Shown: in pieces, positions 27,993-40,500 of the stretch
How positions within the stretch are numbered: the stretch's first letter is position 1
Layout of the letters: the number at the start of each line of letters is the position of its first letter
Assembly (NCBI RefSeq): GCF_000719955.1
Contig: NZ_JOII01000007.1
Location: forward strand, 186,001-250,000
From: Streptomyces albidoflavus
Lineage (GTDB): Bacteria; Actinomycetota; Actinomycetes; Streptomycetales; Streptomycetaceae
Length of the DNA stretch: 64,000 nucleotides
Reading direction: 5' to 3'
Translations under genes and position numbers: made by a program
The notes under the pieces: generated by a model
The model's database searches: none
The model's input: the letters and a program-made list of their open reading frames with translations, nothing else
Told to the model about the DNA's origin: nothing

Positions 27993-28156
27993 GGCACGAG
28001 GGTAGCGGCGACGACACTCCCGGCACACCCGGGCGTCCTCGGCGTTCCAACCGTATCGGTGTAGCGATACGAATCGAGTGTTGCGGGCGTAGCGAGTGTG
28101 CCGCTATGGTCATGGCGAGTCGATCAAGCGACTCCATCGAACGAGGATGTGATGGC

Positions 28157-28510
28157 ATGGCCATGACTCGAATCCGTGTTGCCTTGCTGCCGTCGGCGGT
28201 CTGCATCGCGGGCACCGACCCGGTACTGAAGATCAAGGACCAGCAGACCGGGGAGGTCGCCACCGACCGGGAGACCGGTGCGTCGCTGTACACGGTGACC
28301 GTGATGCTCATGGAGGAGGGCCGGGCGGAGGTCTTGAAGATCACGGTCCCGGAGACGGGCCTGGCGGCCGGGCTCAAGCCGGGGGCGATGGTGCGCCCGG
28401 TAGAACTGTTCGCGACCCCGTGGGCGCGCATCTTCAACGGTCAGCTCTCCGACGGCGTCGCCTACCGCGCCGCCCGCCTGGAGCTGGTGACGGTGGAGGC
28501 GGCCCAGTGA
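28157..28510 (+). CDS. SCO3933-family regulatory protein
   Basis: 117 residues from MAMTRIRVALLP. The pattern 'IKDQQTGEVATDRETGASLY, TVTVMLMEEGRAEVLKITVP, GAMVRPVELFATPW' with a final FRAERLE-like end (YRAARLELV) matches the SCO3933 family found at the head of AICE transfer operons. It is thought to be a small beta-barrel regulator; biochemistry is lacking. It starts a tightly packed operon, and its stop overlaps the next start. Confidence 0.8.
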   Translation: MAMTRIRVALLPSAVCIAGTDPVLKIKDQQTGEVATDRETGASLYTVTVMLMEEGRAEVLKITVPETGLAAGLKPGAMVRPVELFATPWARIFNGQLSDGVAYRAARLELVTVEAAQ

Positions 28511-28695
28511 TCCGCTTCGAGACCCCCGCACCGGAGCGGGAGTTGTACCTGCTCCGCCCCTTGCCGGGGACTGAGGGCAAGGCCACGTTCGCCGTCTCGG
28601 CGGCGGTGCTCGGTCTCCTCGGCCTGAGCCCGGAGCAGGCAGCCCGCCTCGACCTCGGCGACGTGCTCCGCCTGATACATGAACAGGGGGCGTGA
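28507..28695 (+). CDS. small AICE protein, unknown function
   Basis: 62 residues from a GTG overlapping the previous stop codon. The sequence VIRFETPAPERELYLLRPLP followed by AAVLGLLGLSPEQAARLDLG has no known motif. Ends one base before the tra start. Small genes in this place are usual in AICE operons. Confidence 0.65.
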   Translation: MIRFETPAPERELYLLRPLPGTEGKATFAVSAAVLGLLGLSPEQAARLDLGDVLRLIHEQGA

Positions 28696-28696
28696 C

Positions 28697-30088
28697 ATGG
28701 ACTCCGTGACGGGATATGCGCCGGACGCGCTGCTGGTCGCGCTCGTGCTGGTCGGCGTGTGGCTGCTGGTGACGGTGGTGCGCTACGTCCGAGCGGATAA
28801 GGGCACGCGGGTCAGCATGCGGCAGGCCGTGCGGGTGCGCTGGGGCTGGGTACGGCTTGCGCGGATGGCCGGGCTGACGGTCACCGACAAGACCCCGAGC
28901 CTGCTTGCGCAGATCACCGCGTCCAAGGGCGGTGCCGCCCCCGCGCCCCGGGTTCTGACTCCGAAGATCAAGGTCAAGCCCGATCCGTACGGCGTGATCG
29001 TGCAGGCCCGGACGCTGCCGCAGGTCGGATTGGAGGAGTACCAGAAGGCGGCGCGGTTCCTGGCGGACGCGTGGCGGTGCACGCGGGTCTCAGTGCTGCC
29101 GGACGGTCCCGGCAGGGTGGTGATCCGGGGTGTTCGCTCCGATCCGCTAACCACGCCGACCAGGCACCGGCCCACCGGTCTGCCACTCACGGATCTGACG
29201 CGCTGGGAACTGGGGGTAGATGAGTACGCCGCGACGGTGTGCGTGTCGCTGGCGAACGTGCCCGGGGTGACGGTGGCTGGCGTCCCGGGTGCGGGCAAGA
29301 CCTCGGGGGTCAACAAGTTCGTGTGCGACTTCGCTCCGTCGGCGGCCGTGCAGATCGCGACGGCGGACGGGAAGGTGTCACGTGCCGCAGAAGGGGACTA
29401 CGCCGACCTGGTCAAGCGGATGTTCGCGTTCTGCGGTGACGACCTGGACGAAGCGAACGCTCTGTTCAAGCGTCTGGTGGAGCTGCGCAAGCGGCGCTCG
29501 GCGACCATCCGGGACGTGCTGGGCGTGAAGAACCTGTGGCACGTCGGCCCTTCTCCGGAGTGGCCGCTCACGGTCCTGATCATCGATGAGGCACACACGT
29601 ACTTCCGCGAGTACAAGGGCAGCGACCCGAAAACGAAACATCTTGCCGCGCTGACGGCGGAGAATGCCCGGCTGGTGGAGGACCTGGTCAAGAAGGGCCG
29701 TAGCGTCGGCATCCTGGTGATCCTGATCAGCCAGAAGACCACCGGCGACGCCATCCCAACCTTCATCCGCGACGTGTGTCCCATCGGGTTGTCGTTCGCG
29801 CAGAAGACCGTGGAAGCCGCGGTGGCCGCGCTGGGTGAGGACATCCGCAACTGGCCCGATGCCAGCCCGGTGACCTTGCAGGACCCCGCCTACGTCGGGG
29901 TTGCGGTGATGGCGATGCAGGGCCGCCCCGGCTATACCCGCATCCGCACCCCCTACGTCTCCGACGCCGACGCGGCCCGCGTCGCGGACGGCACTTCGCA
30001 CCTGACCGCAGACCCGGACCTGTGCCTGGATGCTCTTCTCCGCTCGACCGGCCGGACGGCAACGCCCGCGTCGTCGCTCACCAAGTGA
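28697..30088 (+). CDS. TraSA-like FtsK/SpoIIIE conjugative DNA translocase
   Basis: 463 residues with AGGGGG before the ATG. N-terminal membrane segment (DALLVALVLVGVWLLVTVV). ATPase core with Walker A GVPGAGKTSG (about 200), Walker B TVLIIDEAHTYF and the FtsK-type region KGRSVGILVILISQKTTGDA. These hexamers pump double-stranded DNA between mycelia, the Streptomyces mode of conjugation. In the SCO3933-tra-spd-rep operon. Confidence 0.92.
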   Translation: MDSVTGYAPDALLVALVLVGVWLLVTVVRYVRADKGTRVSMRQAVRVRWGWVRLARMAGLTVTDKTPSLLAQITASKGGAAPAPRVLTPKIKVKPDPYGVIVQARTLPQVGLEEYQKAARFLADAWRCTRVSVLPDGPGRVVIRGVRSDPLTTPTRHRPTGLPLTDLTRWELGVDEYAATVCVSLANVPGVTVAGVPGAGKTSGVNKFVCDFAPSAAVQIATADGKVSRAAEGDYADLVKRMFAFCGDDLDEANALFKRLVELRKRRSATIRDVLGVKNLWHVGPSPEWPLTVLIIDEAHTYFREYKGSDPKTKHLAALTAENARLVEDLVKKGRSVGILVILISQKTTGDAIPTFIRDVCPIGLSFAQKTVEAAVAALGEDIRNWPDASPVTLQDPAYVGVAVMAMQGRPGYTRIRTPYVSDADAARVADGTSHLTADPDLCLDALLRSTGRTATPASSLTK

Positions 30089-30124
30089 TCCCGAACAGCT
30101 CACGCCAGAAAGGAGGTTAAGGAC

Positions 30125-30892
30125 ATGGCGGAGGAACGGTTCACCCGGCGCACCGTGACCGTGGTCATGGCGGTCATCGCGGTCCTGGCCTTCGTCTTCT
30201 CCTTCGGCAACGTCTGGGCGCTCGCCCTGCGGCTCGGCGTCCCCCGCCCGATCGCGCCGCTGATCGCCCCCATGGTGGACCTGTCCGTCGTCGGACTCCT
30301 GGTCGCCCTGCGGTTCCTCGCCCTGCGCGGCGTCCCCGAGCACGACCTGAAGGCCGGCACGCGACTGCTGCACCTGTGCGGGCTGCTCACCCTCGCGCTG
30401 AACACGGCCGAACCCCTGCTGACCGGACGCTACGGCCGGGCCTGCCTGGATACCGTCGCCCCGCTCCTGCTCCTCGGCTGGGGCCACGTCGGCCCTACCT
30501 TCCTCGCCCACTTCCACACCACCGCACACCTGGAGGACACCACCACATCTGCCCCAGCACCCGCACCCATTGCTGAGCCGGTGCCAACCTCGGCGCCCGC
30601 TCCCGAGGCGACGGCCCCGGCCCCTGAGCCAGACCCCGCCGCGACACCTGCGCCGACCCTGGCCGAAGTGCCTACCGTGATCGAGGTGCCCGACTCCGCC
30701 CCCGCCCCGGCCGTCACCAAGGCGCCTGCCACCGGCACCCGCCCGGCCCTGCCCGCCGCCCTGCTGAGTGCGGCCCGGCGCATCGCGGACACCCACCACG
30801 CCGAGCACGGAACACCAGTCACCGCCGCCCAGCTCGCAACCCGCATGGGCGTCGCCCTGCCGGTGGCCACCGCCGCCCTCGCTCAGCTCTGA
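30125..30892 (+). CDS. Spd-like membrane protein (DUF2637)
   Basis: 255 residues with AGGAGG upstream. Four helices in residues 10-130 (VVMAVIAVLAFVFSFGNVWA, PLIAPMVDLSVVGLLVALRF, LLHLCGLLTLALNTAEPLL, VAPLLLLGWGHVGPTFLAHF) form the DUF2637 unit. An Ala/Pro-rich linker leads to a C-terminal helix-turn-helix-like domain (AAQLATRMGVALPVATAALA). Spd proteins spread the element within the recipient mycelium. Confidence 0.82.
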   Translation: MAEERFTRRTVTVVMAVIAVLAFVFSFGNVWALALRLGVPRPIAPLIAPMVDLSVVGLLVALRFLALRGVPEHDLKAGTRLLHLCGLLTLALNTAEPLLTGRYGRACLDTVAPLLLLGWGHVGPTFLAHFHTTAHLEDTTTSAPAPAPIAEPVPTSAPAPEATAPAPEPDPAATPAPTLAEVPTVIEVPDSAPAPAVTKAPATGTRPALPAALLSAARRIADTHHAEHGTPVTAAQLATRMGVALPVATAALAQL

Positions 30893-30963
30893 GCCACCCC
30901 GGCCACCGGCCGGATCGCCCCTCCCTCGAGATCCATGCCCACCCGTTGGGCCTGGTTCGTCAT

Positions 30964-31015
30964 GCCCCGAGCAGCACCAACACGCCCACAACCATGGCCG
31001 GTTGCTGCTCGGGGC
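30964..31015 (+). other. hairpin upstream of rep
   Basis: GCCCCGAGCAGCA and its reverse complement, a 13-bp perfect stem with a 26-base loop, 31 bases before the rep start. Could be a replication-origin element or a control of rep translation. Confidence 0.5.
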
Positions 31016-31045
31016 TCCCATCCCGACAGAAAGGACACGCCCCGA

Positions 31046-32490
<1,445 letters not shown>

Positions 32491-32494
<4 letters not shown>

Positions 32495-32715
32495 AAGCGC
32501 AGGAACCCGCCCCAACCCGGAGGGGACTCAGTACGCCTGAAGAGCTGCTGACAGTCCCCCAGGTCATGGCCCGCCTCCAGCTCGGCCGCTCCGCCGTCTA
32601 CGACCTGCTCCGCACCCGCCAGCTCGCCTCGATCACCCTCGGCCGCGCCCGCCGCATCCCCACCCACGCCCTCACCGACTTCATCCGCACCCGCCTCGAC
32701 CAGGAAGCCGCCTGA
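32491..32715 (+). CDS. xis: excisionase (AlpA/MerR-type helix-turn-helix)
   Basis: 74 residues, ATGA overlap with rep. LLTVPQVMARLQLGRSAVYD and LLRTRQLASITLGRARRIPT are the winged-helix of Xis/BldC-type proteins. It directs the integrase toward excision. Its stop overlaps the integrase start (TGATG). Confidence 0.88.
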
Positions 32716-33989
32716 TGATCACGCCGCGCCCCGCCGCCTCCCGCCGCAGCCGCTCCCGCGCCAACGGAGACGGCACCATCTACCAGCGCAAGGACGGCCG
32801 CTGGGAAGCCGCCGGATACGTCCTCGCCCCCGGCAACGCTCGCAAGCGCGTCCGCGTCTACGGCACAAGCCGGAAGGAAGCCCTGGGCAAGCTCACCAAG
32901 AAGATCGCCGCGAGCAACCTCGGGCTGCCCGTCGCAGTATCCGACTGCACCGTGAGCGACTACCTGACGTACTGGCTGAACAGCATCGCCGTCCACCAGG
33001 TCCGGGAGAACACCCACACCCGCTACGCCGCCTGCATCCGTCTCCACCTCATCCCCGGCCTCGGCGCGAAGAAGCTCGCCCGGCTCACCGCCCGCGACGT
33101 CCGCACCTTCCTCGACCACCTCCGCGTCGCCTGCCAGTGCTGCGTACATGGACGGGACACCGCCCGGTACTCCTGCTGCGCCATCGGCCAATGCTGCGAC
33201 AAGAGGCTCTCGCCACTGACCGTGACCTACGTCCACTCGGTCCTCAAGTCCGCACTTGAGCACGCCGTCCGCGAAGACGACCTGCCCCGCAACGTCGCCC
33301 GAAACGTCAAGACCCCCGCGCCCCGCCCCCGGCGCTTCAAGCCCTTCACCGCGAGCGAGGCCCGGCAGTTCCTCCAGGCCGCCAGCGGCGACCGGCTTCA
33401 CGCGCTGTACGAACTCGCCCTGCGCACCGGCCTCCGCAAGGGCGAACTCCTCGGCCTGCACTGGGAAGACCTCGACCTCGACGCGGGAACCGCCGCCATC
33501 CACCGCTCCCTCCAGCGCACTCACACCGGCGGCCTGACCATCCTGCACACCAAGACCCGCGCCTCTGAACGCCGTATCGCACTGCCCACCGAATGCATCA
33601 ACTCTCTCAAGATCCACCAGGAGAGGCAGCAGGAAGATCGTCAGGCTGCGGGATCACGATGGGCGGACAACGGTCTCGTCTTCACCACCCCGGCCGGCAG
33701 GCCCTTCGATCCCACCAACCTCACACGCCGCTTCCGCCACCTCCTCGAACGCGCTGGCCTTCGAGTGATCCGCTTCCATGACCTCCGGCACTCGACCGCC
33801 ACCCTCCTCCTGGAGCAGGGCATCGACCTCGTCGTGATCAAGGAGTTGCTCGGCCACGCCCACATCGGCGTGACGGCCGGCGTCTACGCCCACGTCCGAC
33901 TCCGCCTTCAGCGCCAAGCCATCGACAGCCTCGGCGAAGCTCTCAGCCCTGGCAGCGACGGCCCCGACTTCCCACCCGTCGTCCGCTGA
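32715..33989 (+). CDS. int: site-specific tyrosine integrase
   Basis: 424 residues. Arm-binding N-terminus (RSRANGDGTIYQRKDGRWEA), SAM-like domain, then the catalytic domain with ELALRTGLRKGELLGLHWED (first Arg), IRFHDLRHSTATLLLEQG (HxLR), LLGHAHIGVTAGVYAHV (His and the nucleophilic Tyr). A Cys-rich insert (CQCCVHGRDTARYSCCAIGQ) lies in the middle. Two decayed 3' ends of related genes lie at 21.7 and 23.5 kb, each next to an immunity gene as this one is. Confidence 0.95.
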   Translation: MITPRPAASRRSRSRANGDGTIYQRKDGRWEAAGYVLAPGNARKRVRVYGTSRKEALGKLTKKIAASNLGLPVAVSDCTVSDYLTYWLNSIAVHQVRENTHTRYAACIRLHLIPGLGAKKLARLTARDVRTFLDHLRVACQCCVHGRDTARYSCCAIGQCCDKRLSPLTVTYVHSVLKSALEHAVREDDLPRNVARNVKTPAPRPRRFKPFTASEARQFLQAASGDRLHALYELALRTGLRKGELLGLHWEDLDLDAGTAAIHRSLQRTHTGGLTILHTKTRASERRIALPTECINSLKIHQERQQEDRQAAGSRWADNGLVFTTPAGRPFDPTNLTRRFRHLLERAGLRVIRFHDLRHSTATLLLEQGIDLVVIKELLGHAHIGVTAGVYAHVRLRLQRQAIDSLGEALSPGSDGPDFPPVVR

Positions 33990-34019
33990 CGTTGCCGTCA
34001 CCGTTGCCGTCAAACGCCC

Positions 34020-34057
34020 GTAGAGGCCCCGCTGGAAAACTCCAGCGGGGCCTCTAC
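34020..34057. terminator. bidirectional terminator between int and immunity gene 3
   Basis: A 17-bp perfect stem (GTAGAGGCCCCGCTGGA) with an AAAC loop. Preceded by GTTGCCGTCACCGTTGCCGT at 33991, a motif that recurs after both integrase remnants. Confidence 0.85.
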
Positions 34058-34091
34058 ATTTCAATCTCTATCGCCTTCGAAGGCAGGTTAC

Positions 34092-34556
34092 CTACTCCGA
34101 CGAGATTCGCTGGATAACTGGGTTTTCCGACAATCCAGGAATCTCTGCAACCAACCGCGAATGCGCTTCCCGAAGGAATCGAAGAACTTCACCCACGAGC
34201 TCTTCACGTCCCACGGCTCCGTGCATTGGATGCTTCGATGAACTCACCACAACCAGATCGCCATCTTGACGCAGATGAATCACCTCTTCGCTTTCAGTGA
34301 AACCGAATGCGGCATCTTCACCTGACGAGATGCGCTTCACCGCACTAGAGAGAGACAAGGCCAGATCGACGAGAGTCACAAGCCTCTTCTTTGAGACGAT
34401 CTCAACGTCGCCAACCATCAGTTCGAAATTCACCCCGAAGCACTTGTAGCGGAGGTCCATTTCGCTGATCGCGGCCGGATCGCCCTGCTTGGCAGCGTCC
34501 CAGGTCTTGGTCCAGGCTGAACCCGACTCCGGGAGGTAGAAGGAGAGTTGAATCAC
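34092..34556 (-). CDS. putative immunity protein of the active RHS toxin
   Basis: 154 residues from the GTG at 34556, with GAGGA five bases upstream; another GTG at 34568 adds four residues. Begins VIQLSFYLPESGSAWTKTWD and has a central hydrophobic core (LVTLVDLALSLSSAVKRISS). No signal peptide and no family recognised. It lies just after the toxin stop codon, on the same strand, and has lower GC, as expected for cognate immunity that protects the producer and its kin. Confidence 0.7.
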   Translation of the reverse strand: MIQLSFYLPESGSAWTKTWDAAKQGDPAAISEMDLRYKCFGVNFELMVGDVEIVSKKRLVTLVDLALSLSSAVKRISSGEDAAFGFTESEEVIHLRQDGDLVVVSSSKHPMHGAVGREELVGEVLRFLREAHSRLVAEIPGLSENPVIQRISSE

Positions 34557-34579
34557 GCTTTTCCTCACTTGCTACTCAC

Positions 34580-37500
34580 TTAGTACGGAAACGCCGTCAC
34601 GACTTTTCCGTCGTTAACGATTACGCGGACACCGGTTAGCTCGCCTCCACCATTCGCCGAGCCCGCCCTCCCGACAGGGGTTCCGAAATCCCACTCGTAG
34701 ATTTGACCAGGCCGTGCCTCGCCTGTAACAGGGTCCGGCGTATTGGGCTTCGGCGTTCCCCGGTTGATAGTGTCGGCTATTCGCTGGCGAACGTGCTTTG
34801 CCTTACCGGTGAAAATCCCAGCGGCATCGTCCACCAGTGCACCTCCAGGCCGGTGACGGTCCACGATGTGCTGCCAGTCGCCGTTTTCCAGCGCCGCAGT
34901 TCCACACAGGCCATTCGAATTGTGCACCAGGACCGGCGTCTCGCCCGCCAGCACATAGAACGTGTGCCAGTCCTCGACAGCGAAGTTGTAGGTCGCCGCA
35001 TAACTTGTGTAGCCACGATTTCCCGTGACGATGGCAGTCTGTCCGTCCGAGGTGAGCAAGGACATGCCCGACGTGAGGTCGCCGGCGGCGATCCAGCTCT
35101 TCTCGGAAGGCGACCAGAAGGGGTGCTCATCTGTCGCGGTCAGCTGCTCGGCGCCGTCCTCGGTCGCGATGGACAGCTCGTTGAGGTGCTTCTCCCCGAC
35201 CGTTTGACTGAGCTTGGTGACCTTCTTCGCCCCGGTCTTACCGGTCTCCGGATCGGTGGAGAGTACGAGATCGCCGACCTCGATGTCCTCGATGTCCTTG
35301 GTGGAGCCGTCAGCCATGACCACATCGGTGCCGGCCAAGAAGCACTGAGGTGTGGAGCCCTTGCCTCTACCCGCAGGTATGCCTGCCATCAGCAGGTCGA
35401 ACCCGATGTTCTGGCAGATGTCGCATTTGTTCACGCCGGGTAGCCCCTGGACGTGACCCCAGTTGGTTCGGTCGGCACCCTTCCCGGTCGCATAGAAATC
35501 ACGGAGGGACTGGCAGGCGTCACCGGAGGGAGAGACGCTGCAGTGCTCCCTGAAGAAAAGTTCGACATTGAGTGCATACCCCAGCTGGGCGACGTAGGTG
35601 CCCAGATTGCGCATCTGCACCACGCTCGGGAGGAACTCCTGCCACTGCTGGTACACGTCCGGGGGCGGTAGGGGTGATTCCCCGTATCCGACATTGGTGA
35701 TCGGTTCGATGCCGCTGCTCTTCCCGGAAACATGCACGCTCGAGAAGGTCGGCAGTGGCTTTCCGGCGCTGCTCGGTACGTCCTCCCAATCACCGAGCTC
35801 GCCGCCGTACGGCATCTTGCTGCCTGAGTTTCCGGGATTCCCGGGATTGCCGCCGCCGTTGAGGCCGGTCGGGTCCCACAGTGTGAGAGGCGTGTTGCTG
35901 GCGTAGCTGTAGCCGTTGAGCGACTGGGGCTGGGTGAGGTCCAGGATCGGGTCGACGCTGATGAACTGGCCGATGGCCGGGTCGTACTGGCGGGCGCCTA
36001 TGTGGGTGAGGCCGGTCGTCTTGTCGTTGGTTTTCCCGAGGAACCCCTTGTCGTCCGGCCAGGCTCCGTTGGTCGGCTTTCCGCGCTCCGCGCCGAACGG
36101 GGTGAGGTGGCGCTTGTTGACGGTCTGGGTCGCGTCCGCTCCGATGGCCACGCTCTGCGTGCCGTGGTGGTCACCGGTGAGGTAGGTGAGCTTGTTGGTC
36201 TCACCCTCGTTGGAACGGACCGCCACGGTCCGGTCTTCGGCGGTGTAGGAGCGTTGGGCCCAAGTGGTGCCGTCGGCGCGCAGGTGGAGTTCGGTGGCGC
36301 CCGCGTAGAGGACGCGGTCGGCCCCCTGGGTCGCGCGGATCAGCAGCTCACCCGCTGCGTCGTAGAGGTAGTCGGTGGACTTGGAGCCCTCGGTGAGCTT
36401 GGTGAGGCGCCCTTCCTCGGACCAGGTGAGGTCCTGGGTACCGGCAGCTCCGGGGCGCTTGGCCGTGTTGCCGGCGCTGTCGGGCGTGTAGGTCTTCTCC
36501 GGGGTGGCGCAGCTGCCCTTGGTGGTGGTGCCGGTGAGGAAGTGCGGCTGGTCGTTCTTGGTGTAGCAGTAGTTGGTCGTGGTCTCGGCGGCGGGGGCGT
36601 GCGCGGTCTCACTGGTGCGCTGGCCGGCCTTGTTGTACTCATAGCTGGTCCAGTACGGCGCCGGCCCGGAGAGCTGGTCGGCGCTGCGGGGATCGCCGCA
36701 CTTCTGGGAGCTGGGGGTCCATGCCTCCGTGAGGCGCCGGTGGCCGTCGTAGACGAAACACTGGGTCTCCGCCGACGAGGTGCCTCCGACGGTGGTGGGG
36801 TCGGTGATGGAGGTGACGTTTCCGGCGTCGTCGTAGGCGTAGTTGAGGTCTTGCAGCATGTAGCTGTGGGTCTGGTCCGTGACGCTGCTGCGGACCAGGC
36901 GTCCGGTGCCCTCCTCCCAGGAGTTGGAGAGGTACACCTTCTTGTGGTCGGCGGTGTTCGCCGTCCCGAGGGTCAGAAGCTGCGGCTGCCCGAGCGGGGT
37001 GTGGGTGGTGTCCAGGAGATAGCCGGTCGAACCGCCCAGGCTGGTGACCTGGCCCACCGAGTTGTAGCCGTACTCCAGGACCTCCGAGGGGAGACCGCCG
37101 AGGGCGGGTTCCTTGACCGTCTTGACGGTGCCGTCGAGGTTGTACTCGGTCTCGTACGTCAGGGAAGCGGGGACACCGGCCTTGACGAAGGCGTCCCCGG
37201 CCGGCAGATCGAGCTTGGAGGTCTTGGGCCGGGAGAGCGTGTCGTAGGCGGTCACCGTGTCGGTGTATGCCTGGCCGGGCTTCCCGCCGACGTACCGTGT
37301 GGCCGCGACCGGCAGTCCCTTGAGCAAGGTGTCGTAGGTGTACGCGGTGAGTTGGGTGGCGTCCGTCCTGGAACCTGCCCAGGTACCGGTGACGCGGCTT
37401 AGTTCGTCGTACTCGGTCAGCACGGACTTGCCGCGGGAGTCCGTGGTCTTCACGGCTCGGTCGAGCGCGTCGTACTGGGTGGTGACCGATCCCTTGTCCG

Positions 37501-40500
37501 GGTCCTTGGATGTGCTGAGGCGACCGAACAAGTCGTAGCCGTAGCTCCACTTGGCGTCGTCGGGACCGGTGATCTGGCTGTTCTTGCCGTCAGGGGTGTG
37601 GACGTACTTGGTGGAGGCGTAGCCCGCGCCGGGACCGTCCCCGTACTGCGCGTCGGACGGCGACCGCCCGGCGTACTCCCGGCTCTCGGTCGTGCGTCCC
37701 CGGACATCGGTGATCACGCGGGCCCCGGTTCCCCCTTGCACCGCCGTGGTGGCGGTGGAGTCACCGGTGTAGCTGGTGCCTACGGTCCACTTCTTGTTTC
37801 CGTAGATCAGGACCGTGTTCGACACGGCTCGGCCCGCCCCGTCGTACACGGTCTCGGTCTGTGTGGGCGCCTCGCCGTACTCCGCTCGGGTGTAGGTGCC
37901 GTTCGGGGAACTGGTCGTGTCGAAGATGTCGGCGTAGGTCTCGTAGGCGAGTCCGCGGGTGTCGTACCGGGTATCGGTCAGGAGGCGTCCGCCCCGGGCC
38001 GACTCCGTCTGGGTCTGGAGGGGGCGCAGCAGGGCGTCGTAGATCGCGTAGCTGGTGAGGTACGACTCTCCGTCCTTCTTCAGGCTGGAGGAGGAGACCC
38101 ATGACTGCTTCGTGTTGCTGAGGTGGTACGCGTACTTCTGGTTGGGGCTCTGGCTGCCGCTGGAGCGGTTGGGCAGCCACACCTGGGTGAGGCGTCCGAG
38201 GCCGTCGTAGGTGGACTCGGTCTTCTTCAGGTTGGCGTCGTAGGTGCGCAGGGGCTGGCCGCGGCGCGGGTCGAGGAAGCTGGTGGTCTTGTGGCCCTTG
38301 GGGTCGGTGACGATGCTCTTCGTCAACGGGCCCGCGGCGGCCGGCGTGTACTCGGTGGTTGTCGTCTTGCCGTCGGCGTTGGTGATCTTGGTCGCGCGAC
38401 CGAGGGCGTCATAGTCCGCGTTGGCCGTGGTCGTCTGGGTCTGCCAGCTCGGCGTGCCGCCGGTGTAGCCCTTGGCCCGACCCGTCCAGGTGATCAGTCC
38501 CTTGGCCGGCTTCGCGGTCGCCGACCAGGTGGTGGCCCCGTCGTAGGCGATGGCGGTGTCGGTGAGGACGTCACCGCGCCGGGTGGAGTCGCCGGGCAGG
38601 TCGAGTGCGGTGTCGGAGACCGCGCATTCCTTGGCCACCGTACGGCTGCGCGAGACCAGGTTGTTGATGCCGACGGCGTCGTTGCGGGCGTACCACGTAC
38701 GGGTGCAGGTCTCGTCGCCGGCCACGCCTCGCTGGCCGTAGTCGTCGACCGTCGTGACCATGCCCAGATCGTCGTGAGCGTTCGTCGTCTGGCGGGTTCG
38801 CCAGTTCTTGGAGGCGGTGAGGTAGGTGCTGGAGTAGGTGGTGGCGGGGCGGACCCAACGGGCCGTGTGGTCGTCGGCACCCGGGACGGTCTGGGTGGCG
38901 GTGGTCTTGTGGGCGTAGCTGTTGAAGGTGCTGGAGATGGGCTGGCTGCCGTTGTAGGTGACCTGCTGCCTCAGGAGGCCCCGGTACCGGTCGGCGTCGG
39001 CGACGGAACCGAAGTCCACGTCGGTGTCGAGCAAGGGCTCGACGGATGCCGTCTTGGTGCCGTCCTTCTTCCGGTCACCGTCCATGCCCTGGAGGTACCG
39101 CGAGACCGTCTTCGAGCGAGTGGTCTGGGTCGCGCCGGAGTAGACGGTCACGTCGCGGTAGCCGCGCCAGTCGGACCAGGTCCGCTCGTCCTTGGGCGTG
39201 AACGGCTCGTCGAGGTGGTGCCAGGCGGCACCGGCGTAGTCGTACGCGTGCTCGACGTCCTCGTTGTGACCCGTGGGGTCGGCCACCGCCACCGCCAGCA
39301 CGCGGTACTTGTGGAACCAGTCCACGGAAGCTTCCGATGCGCCGTTGATGTTCCAGTACTGCGGATAGCAGGACCGGGTGTTGGTGTCCTGCGGCGCACC
39401 GAGGACTTCACTCCTCTTGCACTCGGGCGAGGACAGCGTGACGGTCGTGATCGCTCCGGTCTCGGAGGTGATCGTCTCGACCCGGTGCCGCTTCAGCGGA
39501 AGGATGTCGTCGGTGGCGTCCACGCGGTTCGGCCGCAGCTGATACGTGAAAGTGACCGGATTGACGCCGACATCGGTGCCGGCCTTGCCGGTGCGCTTGA
39601 TCGACTCCAGGACCAGGACGTGGTCCGTGGTGTCACCGATGTCGCCCGCGTCCTTGTAGTCCTGTCCGAGGGTCCAGGAATCCACCGGGCTGTACTTCTT
39701 CGTCGTCGCGTCCCAGGAGTAGGTCTCGACGCCGGTGAGTCGTTTGCGGGAGAAGAAGGATGCTCCGGCGGAGTTGCACTCCTTGTCGCCGTCGGAGCAG
39801 ATCGCGTCGAACGGGACGTCGGGCCAGTGCTTGGCGGTGCTCTCGGTCAGTTCCTTGCAGTCACCGACGGTGCACCGTTCGGCGTGCGAGAAGGTGACCT
39901 TGGCATCCGCGTCGTCGGTGAAGAGCGCGTCTTTGCGCAGCCCGTACTTGATCTCCTTCAGGTAGCCACCACGCGTGTACGAGGCCGTGGCCGTCTCAGC
40001 CTTGTTCTTCTTGTAGTGGTTGGACTCCTTCGCGTACCAGTAGGTCGACGCGTTCCCGGCCGTGTCCTCGACCTGGTCGAGGTTCCAGCGCCACGCCTGG
40101 GTCAGGGACCGGTCCGCGAAGGCACCGCCTTTGTCGTAGCCGGGTTCGCCGGAGTCGTCGCCGAAGACGGGCACGGTCCAGGTCGAGTTGGTGCGCTGGT
40201 CGGCCGCGCCGTCCAGTTTGTTGAGCCCGAAGAGGTACTTGGTGCCGTTCCCGGTCACCACCGTCCAGTACTCCCCGTCGTTGTCCCCGTTGTCCGCTCC
40301 GGTGGAGCGGGTGACGGTCGAGGCGTCGTCGTCCTCAAGGCGCCACTCCTTGTCGGACACCTTGATGAGGCGGCTGGACCGGCCGTCGAGGACGATCCGG
40401 GCATTGTCGTACTTCCAGCAGCGGTCGAAGACGTCGTCGTGTCCGTCGTCGTCGCAACTGCCGTAAGAACGCTCGATGTAGGACTCGGTCAGGGAGAAGC

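Noticed and set aside
33985..34092. tRNA gene as the AICE attachment site
   Set aside because: No tRNA-like cloverleaf or CCA-end sequence was seen near either end of the element; the integrase end meets an immunity gene instead.
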